Assembly (NCBI RefSeq): GCF_023283535.1
Contig: NZ_JAKILT010000005.1
Coordinates: forward strand, 85,320-149,319
From: Shewanella sairae
GTDB lineage: Bacteria > Pseudomonadota > Gammaproteobacteria > Enterobacterales > Shewanellaceae
Length of the DNA: 64,000 nt
Direction of reading: 5' to 3'
Below are positions 19,044 through 28,644 of the stretch, piece after piece. The stretch's first letter is position 1, and each line of letters starts with the position of its first letter. Below the pieces are notes generated by a model that had not been told where the DNA came from, did no database searches, and was given only the letters and a program-made list of their open reading frames with translations. The position numbers and the translations under genes are program-made.

Positions 19044-20951
19044 TTAAGCAATGGTAAATTTATCAACAACCGCTATCAGTTTTTGATTCGCAGTCGTGAG
19101 TCTATTGGCTTCTTCCTGGGTCGATTTACCATTATCATCTAACACGACCACCATATCGCGAATAGCATTCATATTACGGCTGACCTCTTCTGATACTGCA
19201 CTTTGCTCTTCGGCAGCAGTTGCTATCTGAGTATTAAGATCGTTAACTTCAGTTATAGAAGTCACCACCTTCTCTAAATTATCAGTCACTTTAATGGTTG
19301 CCTGACTAGCTTGCTCACAGGTTAGCTTAGTTTGCTTCATAGCATTTACCGCGCTATGCACTCCCTGCTGTAATTTATCTAAAGTCTGCTCAATTTCTGT
19401 AGTACTTATTTGTGTTCTTGCAGCTAATGCCCGTACTTCGTCTGCAACAACAGCAAAACCTCGCCCTTGCTCTCCAGCTCTAGCAGCCTCAATCGCTGCG
19501 TTTAAGGCTAACAAGTTAGTCTGCTCAGCTATTTCGCCAATCACCTGTAAAACTTTAGTAATACTGACAGCATCCTGCGCCACATTACTGATGTTTGTCT
19601 CGGTCTCTTCTACATCTTGGATAAGTCTATCAACCGTTTGCTTAGTACTAGCTACAATATCATTGGTATCAGTAACTTGATTGTTGGTGACTACTGCTGC
19701 ATGAGATGCATTAGAGGTATTATTAGCAACATCAATCGCTGTGGCACTCATCTCTTCAACAGCGGTGACGACTTGCTCTGTTTCCATAACGTGTTGCTGC
19801 AAAACATGGCTGTTTTCATCTGTACGTTGATGTAAATGCACAATACTTTGACCAATTTCTTGTGAGCCAACGGAAACCTCTTGCATTAATGTCTGCAGAT
19901 TGCCGACAAAGCGGTTGATCCCTGCTGCGATTTCTCCTAAATCATCTTTGCTTGTTACCGGTAAGCGATGAGTTAAATCAGCCTGACCTTGCGATAATGC
20001 AATCACGACATCTTTGAGGCTTAAAATTGGACGATATAATCGATTCAAAATAGCTAAAGCGAAAGCGATACTCGCTAATAACATCACTATCGAGACCAAA
20101 ATAGAATCTTGCAGCGATTCGTTTAATCCAGCATAAGCAACACTTTCATCCACGCTAATAAATAGATACCAATTTTGCTCACCCAGTAAAGGGATCGACT
20201 CACTGAATACTAGATTTTGTTGGCCGTCACTATAATAATCACCACTAAATGTTTGGTTTGCCACAATATTGCGCTGCAACTCACTGAGCCCTGAATCAGC
20301 TAATGTTTGACCGACATTGAATAACTTTGATGACGAAGCAAGCACTTTACCTTGCTGATCAATAATCGCGGCAACGGCTCCAGGAAATTCAACCTGTTCA
20401 ACCGTACTGGCTAAGATTTCTAACCCAATATCACCCGACAGCACACCATCTCCGATGTTGGTAACAACCGAAATCACAGGCTGTTTTGTCACAACATCGG
20501 TATAAATATCCGTCAGCACAGCTTCAGAATTAGCACGAGCGAGCTGATACCAGCCACGCGGTCTAGGATCATATTGCAAAGGGTCTGCAACACCATCGCG
20601 CCAAACATCACTGTCACTAACACTAGCGTAGGAACTACCGTCTTCAAATCCCCAAAACACAGAGTACAGAACACTCGCTTGCTTGGTAAAGCGTGCAAAA
20701 TCGACATATTGATGCACCTCTCCTCGCTTATATTGCTGCGCTAATGTCACTATCGCCGTAGCCTTATTATTAAACCATTGCGATATTGTATTGGCTTCAT
20801 TGTGAGTCATTGCTTTCGAGCTGGCTTGCACATAATCAATGGTGTCTTGCTTTAGTGACTGATATGAAATCCAATTTGCAATCAATAAGCTGCACGATAC
20901 CAATGCAATGATTGCCAATGTAATAGTGTGTTTAAATCCAAGCGCTTTCAT
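19044..20951 (-). CDS. Methyl-accepting chemotaxis protein (dCache type)
   Basis: About 635 residues. The ATG at 20951 is chosen because AAGGAATT lies about 9 bases upstream and a membrane anchor follows at once; an in-frame start at 21005 would add 18 charged residues. Layout: membrane segment 1 (about 8-28), a periplasmic dCache-like sensor (about 35-275, with [11 protein letters not shown], the ligand-pocket motif), membrane segment 2, HAMP, and a long coiled-coil signalling domain with the conserved tip [20 protein letters not shown]. Its DPRPRGWY element is typical of small-molecule-binding dCache receptors, but the ligand is unknown. Confidence 0.93.
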   Translation of the reverse strand: MKALGFKHTITLAIIALVSCSLLIANWISYQSLKQDTIDYVQASSKAMTHNEANTISQWFNNKATAIVTLAQQYKRGEVHQYVDFARFTKQASVLYSVFWGFEDGSSYASVSDSDVWRDGVADPLQYDPRPRGWYQLARANSEAVLTDIYTDVVTKQPVISVVTNIGDGVLSGDIGLEILASTVEQVEFPGAVAAIIDQQGKVLASSSKLFNVGQTLADSGLSELQRNIVANQTFSGDYYSDGQQNLVFSESIPLLGEQNWYLFISVDESVAYAGLNESLQDSILVSIVMLLASIAFALAILNRLYRPILSLKDVVIALSQGQADLTHRLPVTSKDDLGEIAAGINRFVGNLQTLMQEVSVGSQEIGQSIVHLHQRTDENSHVLQQHVMETEQVVTAVEEMSATAIDVANNTSNASHAAVVTNNQVTDTNDIVASTKQTVDRLIQDVEETETNISNVAQDAVSITKVLQVIGEIAEQTNLLALNAAIEAARAGEQGRGFAVVADEVRALAARTQISTTEIEQTLDKLQQGVHSAVNAMKQTKLTCEQASQATIKVTDNLEKVVTSITEVNDLNTQIATAAEEQSAVSEEVSRNMNAIRDMVVVLDDNGKSTQEEANRLTTANQKLIAVVDKFTIA

Positions 20952-21115
20952 GGTGGCTAATTCCTTGTCTAAATGTCCTATGCAGTCATTTAACTCATCG
21001 AGCAAGATTGCAATATATGCTTAGACTTATACGCTAGGAATCAATTCCAAACCGTGAGAAGCTCAACAGCAGCTATGGAAGCCATTATTTTCAACTGCCA
21101 CAAAACCAAAATAAA

Positions 21116-21140
21116 AAGGGCCAGCAAACTGCTGACCCTT
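21116..21140 (-). terminator. Terminator of the marR-type gene
   Basis: An 11-bp stem AAGGGCCAGCA / TGCTGACCCTT with one mismatch and a 3-base loop; on the minus strand it runs into a T-rich tract. It lies 50 bases after the MarR-family stop codon. Confidence 0.8.
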
Positions 21141-21189
21141 AATGACTGATTTACACTATGAGTGACCAAGCTAGATCGAAAATGCTAGG

Positions 21190-21693
21190 CTAGCTCAAAA
21201 TACTAGATTCCCCCTCAAAACCTGCTAACCAGGTTTTGAGTAATTGGTTCAACTCCGGTTTCTCAGTAGCAGATAGTTGCTCAACCAGTTGATGCTGAAT
21301 ACGCACATGATCTTCGATCGCTTTATCTATGGTATTAAAACCTGCATCAGTTAAGCCCACCGAGACACTGCGGCGATCTTCTTTACTGTGCACTCGCTCA
21401 ATTAAGCCTTTGGACTCTAGCTTATCTAAACGATTAGTCATTGCCCCAGACGTTAACATCATCGATGACAACAATGCTGATGGCGTAAGATTAAACGGCT
21501 CACCTGAACGCCTTAATGTTGCTAGTACATCAAACTCGCCCATGGTTAGGCCATATTGTTTATGGCAGGCAGCAATCTGCGCTTCAACATGTTTTTGCAA
21601 ACGCATAATCCGCCCAAAAATAGCCATTGGCAGGGTATCCAGATGCGGCTTTTCTCGCCCCCACTGCGCTATAACCTTATCAATATCTTCCAT
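21190..21693 (-). CDS. MarR-family transcriptional regulator
   Basis: A 167-residue winged-helix regulator. The HTH is at about 55-80 (LTMGEFDVLATLRRSG, then LTPSALLSSMMLTSGAMTNRLDKLE) and the wing follows (RVHSKEDRRSVSVGLT), the standard MarR order. It is divergent from an EamA-family transporter gene, and the 146-base gap between them contains two pairs of near-palindromic 15-mers, so it most likely represses itself and the transporter until a ligand binds. Confidence 0.93.
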   Translation of the reverse strand: MEDIDKVIAQWGREKPHLDTLPMAIFGRIMRLQKHVEAQIAACHKQYGLTMGEFDVLATLRRSGEPFNLTPSALLSSMMLTSGAMTNRLDKLESKGLIERVHSKEDRRSVSVGLTDAGFNTIDKAIEDHVRIQHQLVEQLSATEKPELNQLLKTWLAGFEGESSILS

Positions 21694-21742
21694 TTGTCAC
21701 CTTTATTTTGCCTCAAGCTAACCCACCAGCAATAAACTTAAT

Positions 21743-21772
21743 GTAAAGATACTTCACAGAAAGATACTTTAC
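21743..21772. promoter_or_regulatory. Paired 15-bp operator, MarR-proximal
   Basis: Two directly abutting 15-mers, GTAAAGATACTTCAC and AGAAAGATACTTTAC, each an imperfect palindrome of the form GTAAAG-ATA-CTTTAC. They lie 50-79 bases upstream of the MarR start and probably bind that regulator. Confidence 0.7.
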
Positions 21773-21811
21773 AAAAATAAATTATCGATCAACAATAAAA
21801 TCTATCTTCAC

Positions 21812-21841
21812 GTAAAGATACTTAACAGCAAGGTAGTTTAT
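21812..21841. promoter_or_regulatory. Paired 15-bp operator overlapping the EamA start
   Basis: A second abutting pair, GTAAAGATACTTAAC and the weaker AGCAAGGTAGTTTAT, with the same 15-bp period. The second unit overlaps the ATG at 21840 and its ribosome binding site. Binding here would block transcription of the transporter. Confidence 0.65.
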
Positions 21842-22715
21842 GAATATTTTCCTCGCCATGATCACTGCATTTTTTTGGGGCACCACCTACGCGGTTACTC
21901 AGTTCAGCTTACCTGACTGGCCACCAATGCTATTAGGTGCGATCCGCGCGTTACCGGCGGGGTTAATTTTATTGGCGATTAAACCAAGTTTGCCGAATAA
22001 AGCTGACTGGCCGATTCTAATTAAACTTGGTGCGATCAATATCGCCATCTTCTTCAGCCTGATTTTTGTTATGGCATTAACGCTACCATCAGCGATCTCT
22101 GGCGTCGGTATGGTTTCCGTCCCCGTGTTTGCCATGTTGTTTCATTGGGTTGTCAGTAAAAAGCGCCCCAACTCGCTGCAAGCAATATCAGGTGCGGTCA
22201 TTATTGCCCTTGCTTGGTTATTGTTTGATCCAAAATCGATCAGCTTAAATCCGCTTGGCTTAGCCGCTATGCTCGCTGCAATTAGCTGCATTATTGTTGG
22301 CAGTACCATGACAAAAGCACTAGGCAGCCGCATTCACTGGTGGACAGTGCTCACTTGGCAACTGATTATAGGTGGCAGCTTGTTACTGGTAGTTGCAGGG
22401 ATCCACGCTAGCTACGCCCCCGAGGCATATGTGGCAGCAGTGCAGCACATTGACTGGCGCAATGCGATGGGGATCGCTTGGATCGTCCTACTCAATACGG
22501 CACTGGGTTACGGCCTATATGTATGGTTATTGCAGCGGATGAGTGTGGTCGACTTTGCCTTTGGCGGTATTGCAAACCCTATAGCCGGGATCATCAGCGG
22601 TATGATTTTACTCGGCGAATCATTTACAGCGCAGCAATACCTGCTAATGGCAGGCATGATCTTAGCTTCTGTTACGCCAGCGCTTATCCAGCTTATACGC
22701 CAACGCCTAGACTAA
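21840..22715 (+). CDS. EamA/DMT-family transporter
   Basis: A 291-residue inner-membrane protein with about ten segments and the two EamA repeats of the drug/metabolite transporter superfamily: AFFWGTTYAVTQF near the N-terminus and the second repeat ending NPIAGIISGMILLGE. The ATG is embedded in an operator unit shared with the divergent MarR gene, so the pair looks like a ligand-responsive export system. Its substrate is unknown. Confidence 0.9.
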   Translation: MNIFLAMITAFFWGTTYAVTQFSLPDWPPMLLGAIRALPAGLILLAIKPSLPNKADWPILIKLGAINIAIFFSLIFVMALTLPSAISGVGMVSVPVFAMLFHWVVSKKRPNSLQAISGAVIIALAWLLFDPKSISLNPLGLAAMLAAISCIIVGSTMTKALGSRIHWWTVLTWQLIIGGSLLLVVAGIHASYAPEAYVAAVQHIDWRNAMGIAWIVLLNTALGYGLYVWLLQRMSVVDFAFGGIANPIAGIISGMILLGESFTAQQYLLMAGMILASVTPALIQLIRQRLD

Positions 22716-22876
22716 GTGTGCTAAAGCGACCTCTTACAACTCCGGCTCAGTCTATATCGACTGAGCCAAATTAATGCTTTTCAGTCAACGCAAAACATTG
22801 ATCCACAGCACACTTCTCTTGTAATTGTTTGCGCAACCTCCGTGCTTGCGTACAATCCGCGCCAACAATTTATTGT

Positions 22877-22941
22877 GCTGTATATCGCTGGAAATTTGGT
22901 CCAGAAGTCTCTACCACAAGACCTAATCTTGTGACTACAGC
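22877..22941 (+). promoter_or_regulatory. Guanine-type purine riboswitch aptamer
   Basis: The leader of the purine permease contains a complete purine aptamer: P1 GCTGTA (22877-22882) / TACAGC (22936-22941); P2 CTGGA / TCCAG with loop AATTTGG; the invariant joining strand AGTCTCTACC; and P3 CACAAGA / TCTTGTG with loop CCTAA. GG of loop 2 can pair with CC of loop 3, as in known structures. The base equal to position 74 is C (22935), which specifies guanine or hypoxanthine in place of adenine. The ligand call is inference from that base. Confidence 0.9.
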
Positions 22942-22984
22942 CCAATCACCGTCTGTTGCCAAACGTCTACAACACTTGGCAGCC

Positions 22985-23065
22985 CAGTGGTATCTGCCAA
23001 TAAATGTATTGAACTCTCTGCGCTTAAAAATAAGCGCATCAATAAACATTAATAAGGCACCACTG
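22985..23065 (+). promoter_or_regulatory. Possible translational expression platform
   Basis: CAGTGGT at 22985-22991 can pair with ACCACTG at 23059-23065, covering the spacer and first base of the GTG start just after the AAGG ribosome binding site. A stable hairpin TGCGCTTA / TAAGCGCA (23019-23038) lies between. No T tract follows, so control at translation is more likely than by termination. This is inference from base pairing. Confidence 0.4.
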
Positions 23066-24435
23066 TGGCAATCTCTAGCTTACTTCGACGTGCGGGACAG
23101 TCCCGCTTTATGGAAAACACTTTCCAACTTTCTAAGCGCAATGCCAATGTTGGCACCGAGCTTTACGCAGGCTTTATTACCTTTTTGGCTATGAGCTATA
23201 TTTTGGCGGTGAACCCGGCGATTTTAGGTAGCATTGATGGCATGGATAAAGGCGCCATCTTTACCTCCACAGCATTAGCCGCAGCACTCGCCACCTTGAT
23301 AATGGGCTTTTTCGGCAACTACCCAGTGATGCTAGCCCCTGGCATGAGCATGAATGGTTTCTTCAAAGGCATGCTAGCATCAAGCTCTGTGGCGCTGATT
23401 TGGCACGAGGCACTATTCGGCATTTTCTTGTCGGGTATCGTGTATTTAATCTTCTCGATGACCAAAATTCGCAAGCAGATGATTGAGTCGATCCCAGAGG
23501 ATCTTAAACTCGCTATCACAGTGTCTTTAGGCCTGTTTATCGCCTTTTTAGGTTTAAAGAATGCCGGGATTATTGTTGCGAACCCAGTGGTGCTGGTGAG
23601 CATGGGAGATATTAGCCAACCGCAAGTTGCCATTGCCTTTATCAGTTTATTTGTCGCAGTAGGCTGCATGGTGCGCAATATTAAGCTCGCCACTTTTATC
23701 GCCTTTATGACTTCAATTACCTTAACGCTTATTAGCGATGCGGTGCTAGGTACCCAATATGCGCCAATTCCTGAAAACTGGTTTAGCGTACCACCAAGCA
23801 TTGAGCCGAGCTTTGGTAAGGTATTTAACTTTGAGTTTCTCACCGTCGATAAGCTATTTGATCTGCTATTTATCGTGATCATTTTCTTTATCGTCGACTT
23901 CTTCGATGGTTTATCGACCATTGTGGGTGTGGGTAAAGACGCAGGTATTATCGATAAAGATGGCAAGGTACCAAACGCACGTTCAGCACTGGTTGCTGAT
24001 GCGGGCGGCACCGTGATTGGTAGCGTATTAGGCACAACTTCCATTACTGCGTTTTCTGAGTCGGGTATTGCCTCAGCCCAAGGGGCTAAAACCGGTTTAG
24101 CCGCGGTGGCAACTGCCTGTTTATTCTTGCTGGCACTATTTTGCTACCCAGTGTTCTCGATGTTTTCTACCGCTATTGTCGCGCCAGCGATGATAGTGGT
24201 CGGTATATACATGGTTGGCCGCTTAGGTCATATCAATTGGGACCATAAGCCTTCGTGTATCGCCGCCTTCTTTACCATTATGTTCACCATTTTAAGCTTC
24301 TCACCGGCTAACGGTATGGCGATGGGCTTTATCAGCTATGCATTTGCTATGGTAGTGGCTGGCAAAGGCCGTGAAGTACACCCGATCATCTATGCCCTAT
24401 CACTGATCTTTATCGCTTACTTGTTGATGCTTTAA
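23065..24435 (+). CDS. NCS2-family purine permease
   Basis: A 456-residue permease of the AzgA-like branch of NCS2 (adenine/guanine/hypoxanthine transport), with about 12-14 membrane segments. Motifs seen: TELYAGFITFLAMSYILAVNP in the first segment, LAPGMSMNGFF, and the VDFFDGLSTIVGVGKDAG block. I take the GTG at 23065, which has AAGG 7 bases upstream; an ATG at 23110 (MENTFQLSK) is the alternative and sits just after a GCGGGA / TCCCGC hairpin. The upstream guanine riboswitch supports purine as substrate. A bidirectional terminator follows. Confidence 0.92.
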   Translation: MAISSLLRRAGQSRFMENTFQLSKRNANVGTELYAGFITFLAMSYILAVNPAILGSIDGMDKGAIFTSTALAAALATLIMGFFGNYPVMLAPGMSMNGFFKGMLASSSVALIWHEALFGIFLSGIVYLIFSMTKIRKQMIESIPEDLKLAITVSLGLFIAFLGLKNAGIIVANPVVLVSMGDISQPQVAIAFISLFVAVGCMVRNIKLATFIAFMTSITLTLISDAVLGTQYAPIPENWFSVPPSIEPSFGKVFNFEFLTVDKLFDLLFIVIIFFIVDFFDGLSTIVGVGKDAGIIDKDGKVPNARSALVADAGGTVIGSVLGTTSITAFSESGIASAQGAKTGLAAVATACLFLLALFCYPVFSMFSTAIVAPAMIVVGIYMVGRLGHINWDHKPSCIAAFFTIMFTILSFSPANGMAMGFISYAFAMVVAGKGREVHPIIYALSLIFIAYLLML

Positions 24436-24452
24436 GCTTGTTACAGCCAATA

Positions 24453-24479
24453 AAAAGGGTCTGCAATGCAGACCCTTTT
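24453..24479. terminator. Bidirectional terminator
   Basis: Perfect 12-bp stem AAAAGGGTCTGC / GCAGACCCTTTT with a 3-base loop between the convergent permease and TerC-family genes. Confidence 0.93.
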
Positions 24480-24495
24480 CTTTAGGTAAAACTGA

Positions 24496-26043
24496 TTAGT
24501 TCGCTTGAATATGACTCACTTTGACCATTGATACTTTGAAGTCATCAGCTTCGACGATTTCAAATTTTAGCTTAGCAAACTCAACCACATCACTCACCTT
24601 AGGAATGGTTGAGTTCACCGCTAACAATAGACCAGCAACAGTAATGTACTCTTGCTGCTTATCGATTAAGCCTATGGTCTCTAAACGCGACTCTAAGTCA
24701 TGCAGTGAAGTCGAGCCTTTAACTAACCAGCCATCGTGACACACACTGATCTCAGGGATCTCACCAATATCAGGGAACTCACCCACAATCGACTCAAGCA
24801 AGTCATGTAAAGTGACAATACCTTGAATGCTACCAAACTCATCAGCAAGCACTGCCATGCCTGCTCTTGATTCTCTAAAGCCATCGAGTAAACGAATCAC
24901 GTTAATGCTATCTGGCACGATATAGGCAGGATAAGCCGCTGCGATATCCGCTAGGTTTTCACCCGCTTCAATGCCTAGTAGTAAATCTTTACTACGCACG
25001 ATACCGACTAAATTATCTAACGAGCCACTGCATACTGGGAAGTTTTGGTGGCGACTGTCTTTAATCGTTTGTTTAATCTTATCAGTGCAGTCCTCTGTAT
25101 TTAACCAAACCGTCTCACTTCTTTGAGTCATCACAGTGCGCACATTACGCTCTGATAGTGATAATACACCGGTGACCATCTCACGCTCTGCATCTCCAAA
25201 GCTGACTGGCGCAGGCTCTGCGCCTTCGTCATCATGGACGTTGTAATGCTTATTTCCCATCAAGCGGAAAATAGCTTCTGTAGTACGTTGGCGCAGTGGC
25301 ACTCGCTCAGCATGCTTTGCATGGCTTGAGCTGATCATTTGGTTAAACATTTCAATTAAAATTGAGAAACCAATTGCTGCGTATAAGTAGCCTTTAGGAA
25401 TATGGACCCCAAAGCCTTCTGCTACCAGAATAAAGCCAATCATCAACAAGAAGCTTAAACACAATACGATAACGGTTGGGTGCGCGTTAACGAAGTTAGT
25501 GATCGACTTAGACGCTAATAGCATCACAATCATAGACACGATAACCGCAATCATCATCACAGTTAAACTATCGACCATACCTACAGCGGTAATAATTGAA
25601 TCGAGTGAGAATACAGCATCTAGCGCTAAGATCTGCGCGATGATCACACCAAAACTGGCATAAACATTAGTGCCTTGCTGTTGATTCATATCGCCTTCAA
25701 AGCGTTCATGCAATTCATGAGTCGCTTTAAATAATAGGAATAGACCACCTGTGATTAAAATCAGATCTCGGGTTGAGAAGCTGAGATCGTAAATACTGAA
25801 CAGAGGCTGGGTTAATGTGACTAACCAAGACACAATACTCAGTAAGCCTAATCGCATAATAAGCGCGAGCGACAATCCGATGGTTCTTGCCTTGTCTCTT
25901 TGTTCTGGCGGAAGCTTTTTAACTAGAATGGCAATAAAAACGAGGTTATCGATACCGAGTACGATTTCGATAATAATTAAGGTAATTAAACCAATCCAAA
26001 TTTGGGGTTCAAGCAGAAATTCCATCGTGTGTTCATTTTCCAA
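24496..26043 (-). CDS. TerC-family membrane protein with CBS pair and CorC-type domain
   Basis: A 515-residue protein: TerC membrane domain (about seven segments, residues 10-230) with the acidic motifs [11 protein letters not shown] and [12 protein letters not shown], a tandem CBS pair (about 290-415), and a C-terminal CorC/HlyC domain (about 430-505). This is the YegH/YoaE architecture. TerC proteins are linked to metal (Mn) export; the CBS pair may sense nucleotides. The start may be 26043 or the in-frame ATG at 26025 ([10 protein letters not shown]), which matches the usual family start. Confidence 0.9.
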   Translation of the reverse strand: MENEHTMEFLLEPQIWIGLITLIIIEIVLGIDNLVFIAILVKKLPPEQRDKARTIGLSLALIMRLGLLSIVSWLVTLTQPLFSIYDLSFSTRDLILITGGLFLLFKATHELHERFEGDMNQQQGTNVYASFGVIIAQILALDAVFSLDSIITAVGMVDSLTVMMIAVIVSMIVMLLASKSITNFVNAHPTVIVLCLSFLLMIGFILVAEGFGVHIPKGYLYAAIGFSILIEMFNQMISSSHAKHAERVPLRQRTTEAIFRLMGNKHYNVHDDEGAEPAPVSFGDAEREMVTGVLSLSERNVRTVMTQRSETVWLNTEDCTDKIKQTIKDSRHQNFPVCSGSLDNLVGIVRSKDLLLGIEAGENLADIAAAYPAYIVPDSINVIRLLDGFRESRAGMAVLADEFGSIQGIVTLHDLLESIVGEFPDIGEIPEISVCHDGWLVKGSTSLHDLESRLETIGLIDKQQEYITVAGLLLAVNSTIPKVSDVVEFAKLKFEIVEADDFKVSMVKVSHIQAN

Positions 26044-26308
26044 ATACCGATATTGTTAATATCAGCTTGGTCAATAGCTCCAAAATATAACGCATTAATA
26101 AGAGTTAAATGCATTTATATTGGAGAATCGCAAAAAACAATAATTAATTAAACTTTAACTTTGGAAAGTGTCGACCTAATAACAGGTAAGATGAGCCCAT
26201 TTATCTTTTTCGCTATACACATAATCCAACTAATCCAGCAGCGACCGCCTTATGTTTTTGCCGTTAATCACCGCCATAAAACTAAGGTATTTGTCGCCGA
26301 AGAGCGTG

Positions 26309-27100
26309 TTAGTCACAAGATGAGCTGTATTTATTTAGCTCAATGAGTCCGCGTAATATAATGCCGTGGTAGCGCGCTTGAATAAGCTGGTAATCCATTT
26401 CAGGCGCAAAATAATAGGTCACCTCTTCTGCACCGCTTTGTTCTACAGGAATAAGATTAAGCTCACCCCATGGGGCAATCTTTTTAGTTATCGGCTGTTG
26501 CACATAATACTGGTAAGGCTCAATCGCATCTGATGCCTGCCTAATTAAACGAAACTGCTGTCGCCCTCGCAGCAAAAACTCACGCATTTGAATGGCTAAA
26601 GTGTCTACATCTCGTAACGGGATATCATCAGAGCGATAATCTTCGACATCGCCATCAATATCCACCTGAGACACTAAGCCATTGTCACTAAAGCTGGCGT
26701 ACATATCGCGGGCCCGAAAACCGGTGACTTTTTGGTGAAATTTTTGCGTCAACCATTGCTCGCTCGCATTCGACCAAGCAAGCTCAGCCGTTTGCTGGTA
26801 CTGAGTGCCAATACCTAAAATACTCGCCTCACTCTTAGTGGTCACCACCGCCGTGTTGCCTTGCCAGATTTCAGTGCGATCCATAGTGCCAGTATGAATA
26901 CCGCTTAGGTAAATATCGTACTGGGCATTACGACGACACTGACGCTCAGTTAATCGCTCAGATGTAACCGTTTGTAGCTGAGACGTAGTGCTAGACACAG
27001 TTTCAGCACTAGCCAGCTCAGCATCACTTGCTAAAGCACTTGTACTAAAAGCCAATCCAAGCCCCACAAGGCTAACAACTGCGCGCGATAAACCAGCCAT
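26309..27100 (-). CDS. Exported protein, possibly DUF3108-like
   Basis: A 263-residue protein with a signal peptide (VVSLVGLGLAFSTSALA). Four Cys residues are absent from the core; only Cys55 and a near-terminal Cys262 remain. The body is beta-rich with repeated aromatic strands, similar in layout to DUF3108 envelope proteins, but I cannot confirm this. It starts 2 bases after the stop codon of the Omp85-like gene, so the two are surely co-transcribed and likely work together in the envelope. Confidence 0.65.
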   Translation of the reverse strand: MAGLSRAVVSLVGLGLAFSTSALASDAELASAETVSSTTSQLQTVTSERLTERQCRRNAQYDIYLSGIHTGTMDRTEIWQGNTAVVTTKSEASILGIGTQYQQTAELAWSNASEQWLTQKFHQKVTGFRARDMYASFSDNGLVSQVDIDGDVEDYRSDDIPLRDVDTLAIQMREFLLRGRQQFRLIRQASDAIEPYQYYVQQPITKKIAPWGELNLIPVEQSGAEEVTYYFAPEMDYQLIQARYHGIILRGLIELNKYSSSCD

Positions 27101-27102
27101 GA

Positions 27103-28269
27103 TTAGAATACTTCATTCACGTTGAGGTAAAAGTTAGTTTCATTTTCGCCCACGCCAATATCGAGACGTAAATTGATGTTATCTTTAATTTTAAAGCGAA
27201 AGCCTGTGCCGTAAGAGGTCAGCAACTCTTCATTTAAGTCGCTCATCTTAGAGGCAACACTGCCAACGCCGCCCCAAAACACCATGCCATAACGCTGGAA
27301 AATAGGCAGACGATATTCAACCTGCCCCATCATCATTTGCTTATCACGGTAACGCCCTTTAATGTAACCGCGCATCGCACCTGAACCGCCTAAATCGGGC
27401 AGCATATTCCATGGCACATCCCCTTCAGTAAAGTGACCTTGCACCTGCCATGCAATAAGGCCTGGTGCATTACTTAACAAAGACGTTGAGCTTAAATCGA
27501 TATAGTTAGCGAGCTCGACATCGTAAGTCGAAAACGATGAATACTCACTATTGTGATAAAGACCGGCATCGATTTGAAATAACCAACCTTTGGTGGCATT
27601 CAAGCGATAATCGCGCGAATCATAGATGCTAGTTAGCTTCACACCGGTACTGAAGTTATTTGGCAGAATATCTGTAGAATCAATCGGCAAACCAGTTTCC
27701 ACTAGCTCAAGTTTTTCAGCACTGGCATAGGTTAAGTCTGCTCCGATCCCCAGAAAGTAGTTATCAGCAACTTCAGTCATATAAACGGGTTTAAAGCTAT
27801 AAACTTGCTCTTCAAACTCATGATGGTTGGCATCAATGTTGCCCTGCTCAATGCCTTGACCATAATACACTGCCGCCTCATTATGCAGCTCTAGACCAAG
27901 TTGCAGACGCTGCTTACCACCGTTGAAAAATGTCATATTTTCCACTTCAACGCCGTAAGAATTATTCATCGACACAAACGAATTAAGCACGATAGATGAA
28001 GGCTGCTCTTCACCCGATGAACCATCGGTTTTATATAGGCCAACCATAAGTAAGCCCACACCAAACTTCTTCTCTGGTGTGTAATACGCCGTAGGTAGGT
28101 AGCTCATATCGATAGGCTTAGTTTCATCAAACTCACCATCGGCGCCAAACACTGACAAGATCTCATCAACCCAAGTCGGCTGCATATCTTTTGGTGTTTC
28201 AAACAGTGGCTCAACGGCAATCGCCTGATTAGAAAGTGCTAAGAAGGTTAACAGTAAAATCCGTTTCAT
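27103..28269 (-). CDS. Omp85-superfamily outer-membrane protein lacking POTRA domains
   Basis: A 388-residue protein with a short signal peptide and a C-terminal 16-strand-type surface-antigen (D15/BamA-like) barrel. The conserved lid-lock-type motif MRGYIKGRYRD is present near residues 303-313, and the C-terminus ends in Phe, as outer-membrane barrels usually do. It is too short to contain POTRA repeats. It is followed by a partner gene after 2 bases. The function is unknown; such short Omp85 proteins may act in export of a partner or lipid. Confidence 0.85.
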   Translation of the reverse strand: MKRILLLTFLALSNQAIAVEPLFETPKDMQPTWVDEILSVFGADGEFDETKPIDMSYLPTAYYTPEKKFGVGLLMVGLYKTDGSSGEEQPSSIVLNSFVSMNNSYGVEVENMTFFNGGKQRLQLGLELHNEAAVYYGQGIEQGNIDANHHEFEEQVYSFKPVYMTEVADNYFLGIGADLTYASAEKLELVETGLPIDSTDILPNNFSTGVKLTSIYDSRDYRLNATKGWLFQIDAGLYHNSEYSSFSTYDVELANYIDLSSTSLLSNAPGLIAWQVQGHFTEGDVPWNMLPDLGGSGAMRGYIKGRYRDKQMMMGQVEYRLPIFQRYGMVFWGGVGSVASKMSDLNEELLTSYGTGFRFKIKDNINLRLDIGVGENETNFYLNVNEVF

Positions 28270-28463
28270 AAATGCTCGAATTAATAGTGAAGAATAATGG
28301 AGTGTTGTAGGCGATATGCTGTGAAAGAAAAGTGATAATTCTGCCTGCTGCTCACCGAGCTGCGCATTCTACCATTTGAGCACTATTCAACAATGACTTT
28401 GTGTCATGTACAAAGAAAAAGGAGTAAACCGATTGGTTTACTCTTTAGCATAGGCAGCATGGC

Positions 28464-28604
28464 TTATTGCATAACCGCTTCAAGACGCAGACCATCTGGA
28501 TCTAGGGGGATCCAAGGCGTTAAACAGTCGCTATTGCGACCTTCAGCTAAACAACTATCTGTTAAGCTATGCAAAAATGCGACGAGTTGACTCACTTGTG
28601 TATC
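28464..28604 (-). pseudogene. C-terminal relic of a di-haem cytochrome c peroxidase (MauG/MbnH-like)
   Basis: On the minus strand 46 codons between two stops read DTQVSQLVAFLHSLTDSC, then WIPLDPDGLRLEAVMQ and stop. This matches the C-terminal end of MauG/MbnH-type di-haem enzymes (VAFLxSLTD ... CLxPWIP ... DPDG). There is no start codon, and no haem motif or N-terminal sequence is found upstream, where the HD-GYP gene begins 40 bases away. It is a remnant of a deleted gene, with a frame preserved only at the tail. Confidence 0.6.
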
Positions 28605-28644
28605 CTAGGATTCCAGCCAGCTCTACTGTTATGACTAGAATAAC

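Noticed and set aside
22827..22860. Possible PurR operator near TTTGCGCAA
   Set aside because: Match to the PurR consensus is too short, and the riboswitch explains purine control.
23092..23106. GCGGGA / TCCCGC hairpin as an intrinsic terminator of the riboswitch
   Set aside because: Only three T residues follow and it may lie within the coding region if GTG 23065 is the start.
22829..23194. 121-codon frame over the permease leader
   Set aside because: It spans the riboswitch aptamer and overlaps the permease start in another frame; no family features.
28393..28590. 65-codon plus-strand frame
   Set aside because: It is antisense to the di-haem peroxidase relic and has no features of its own.
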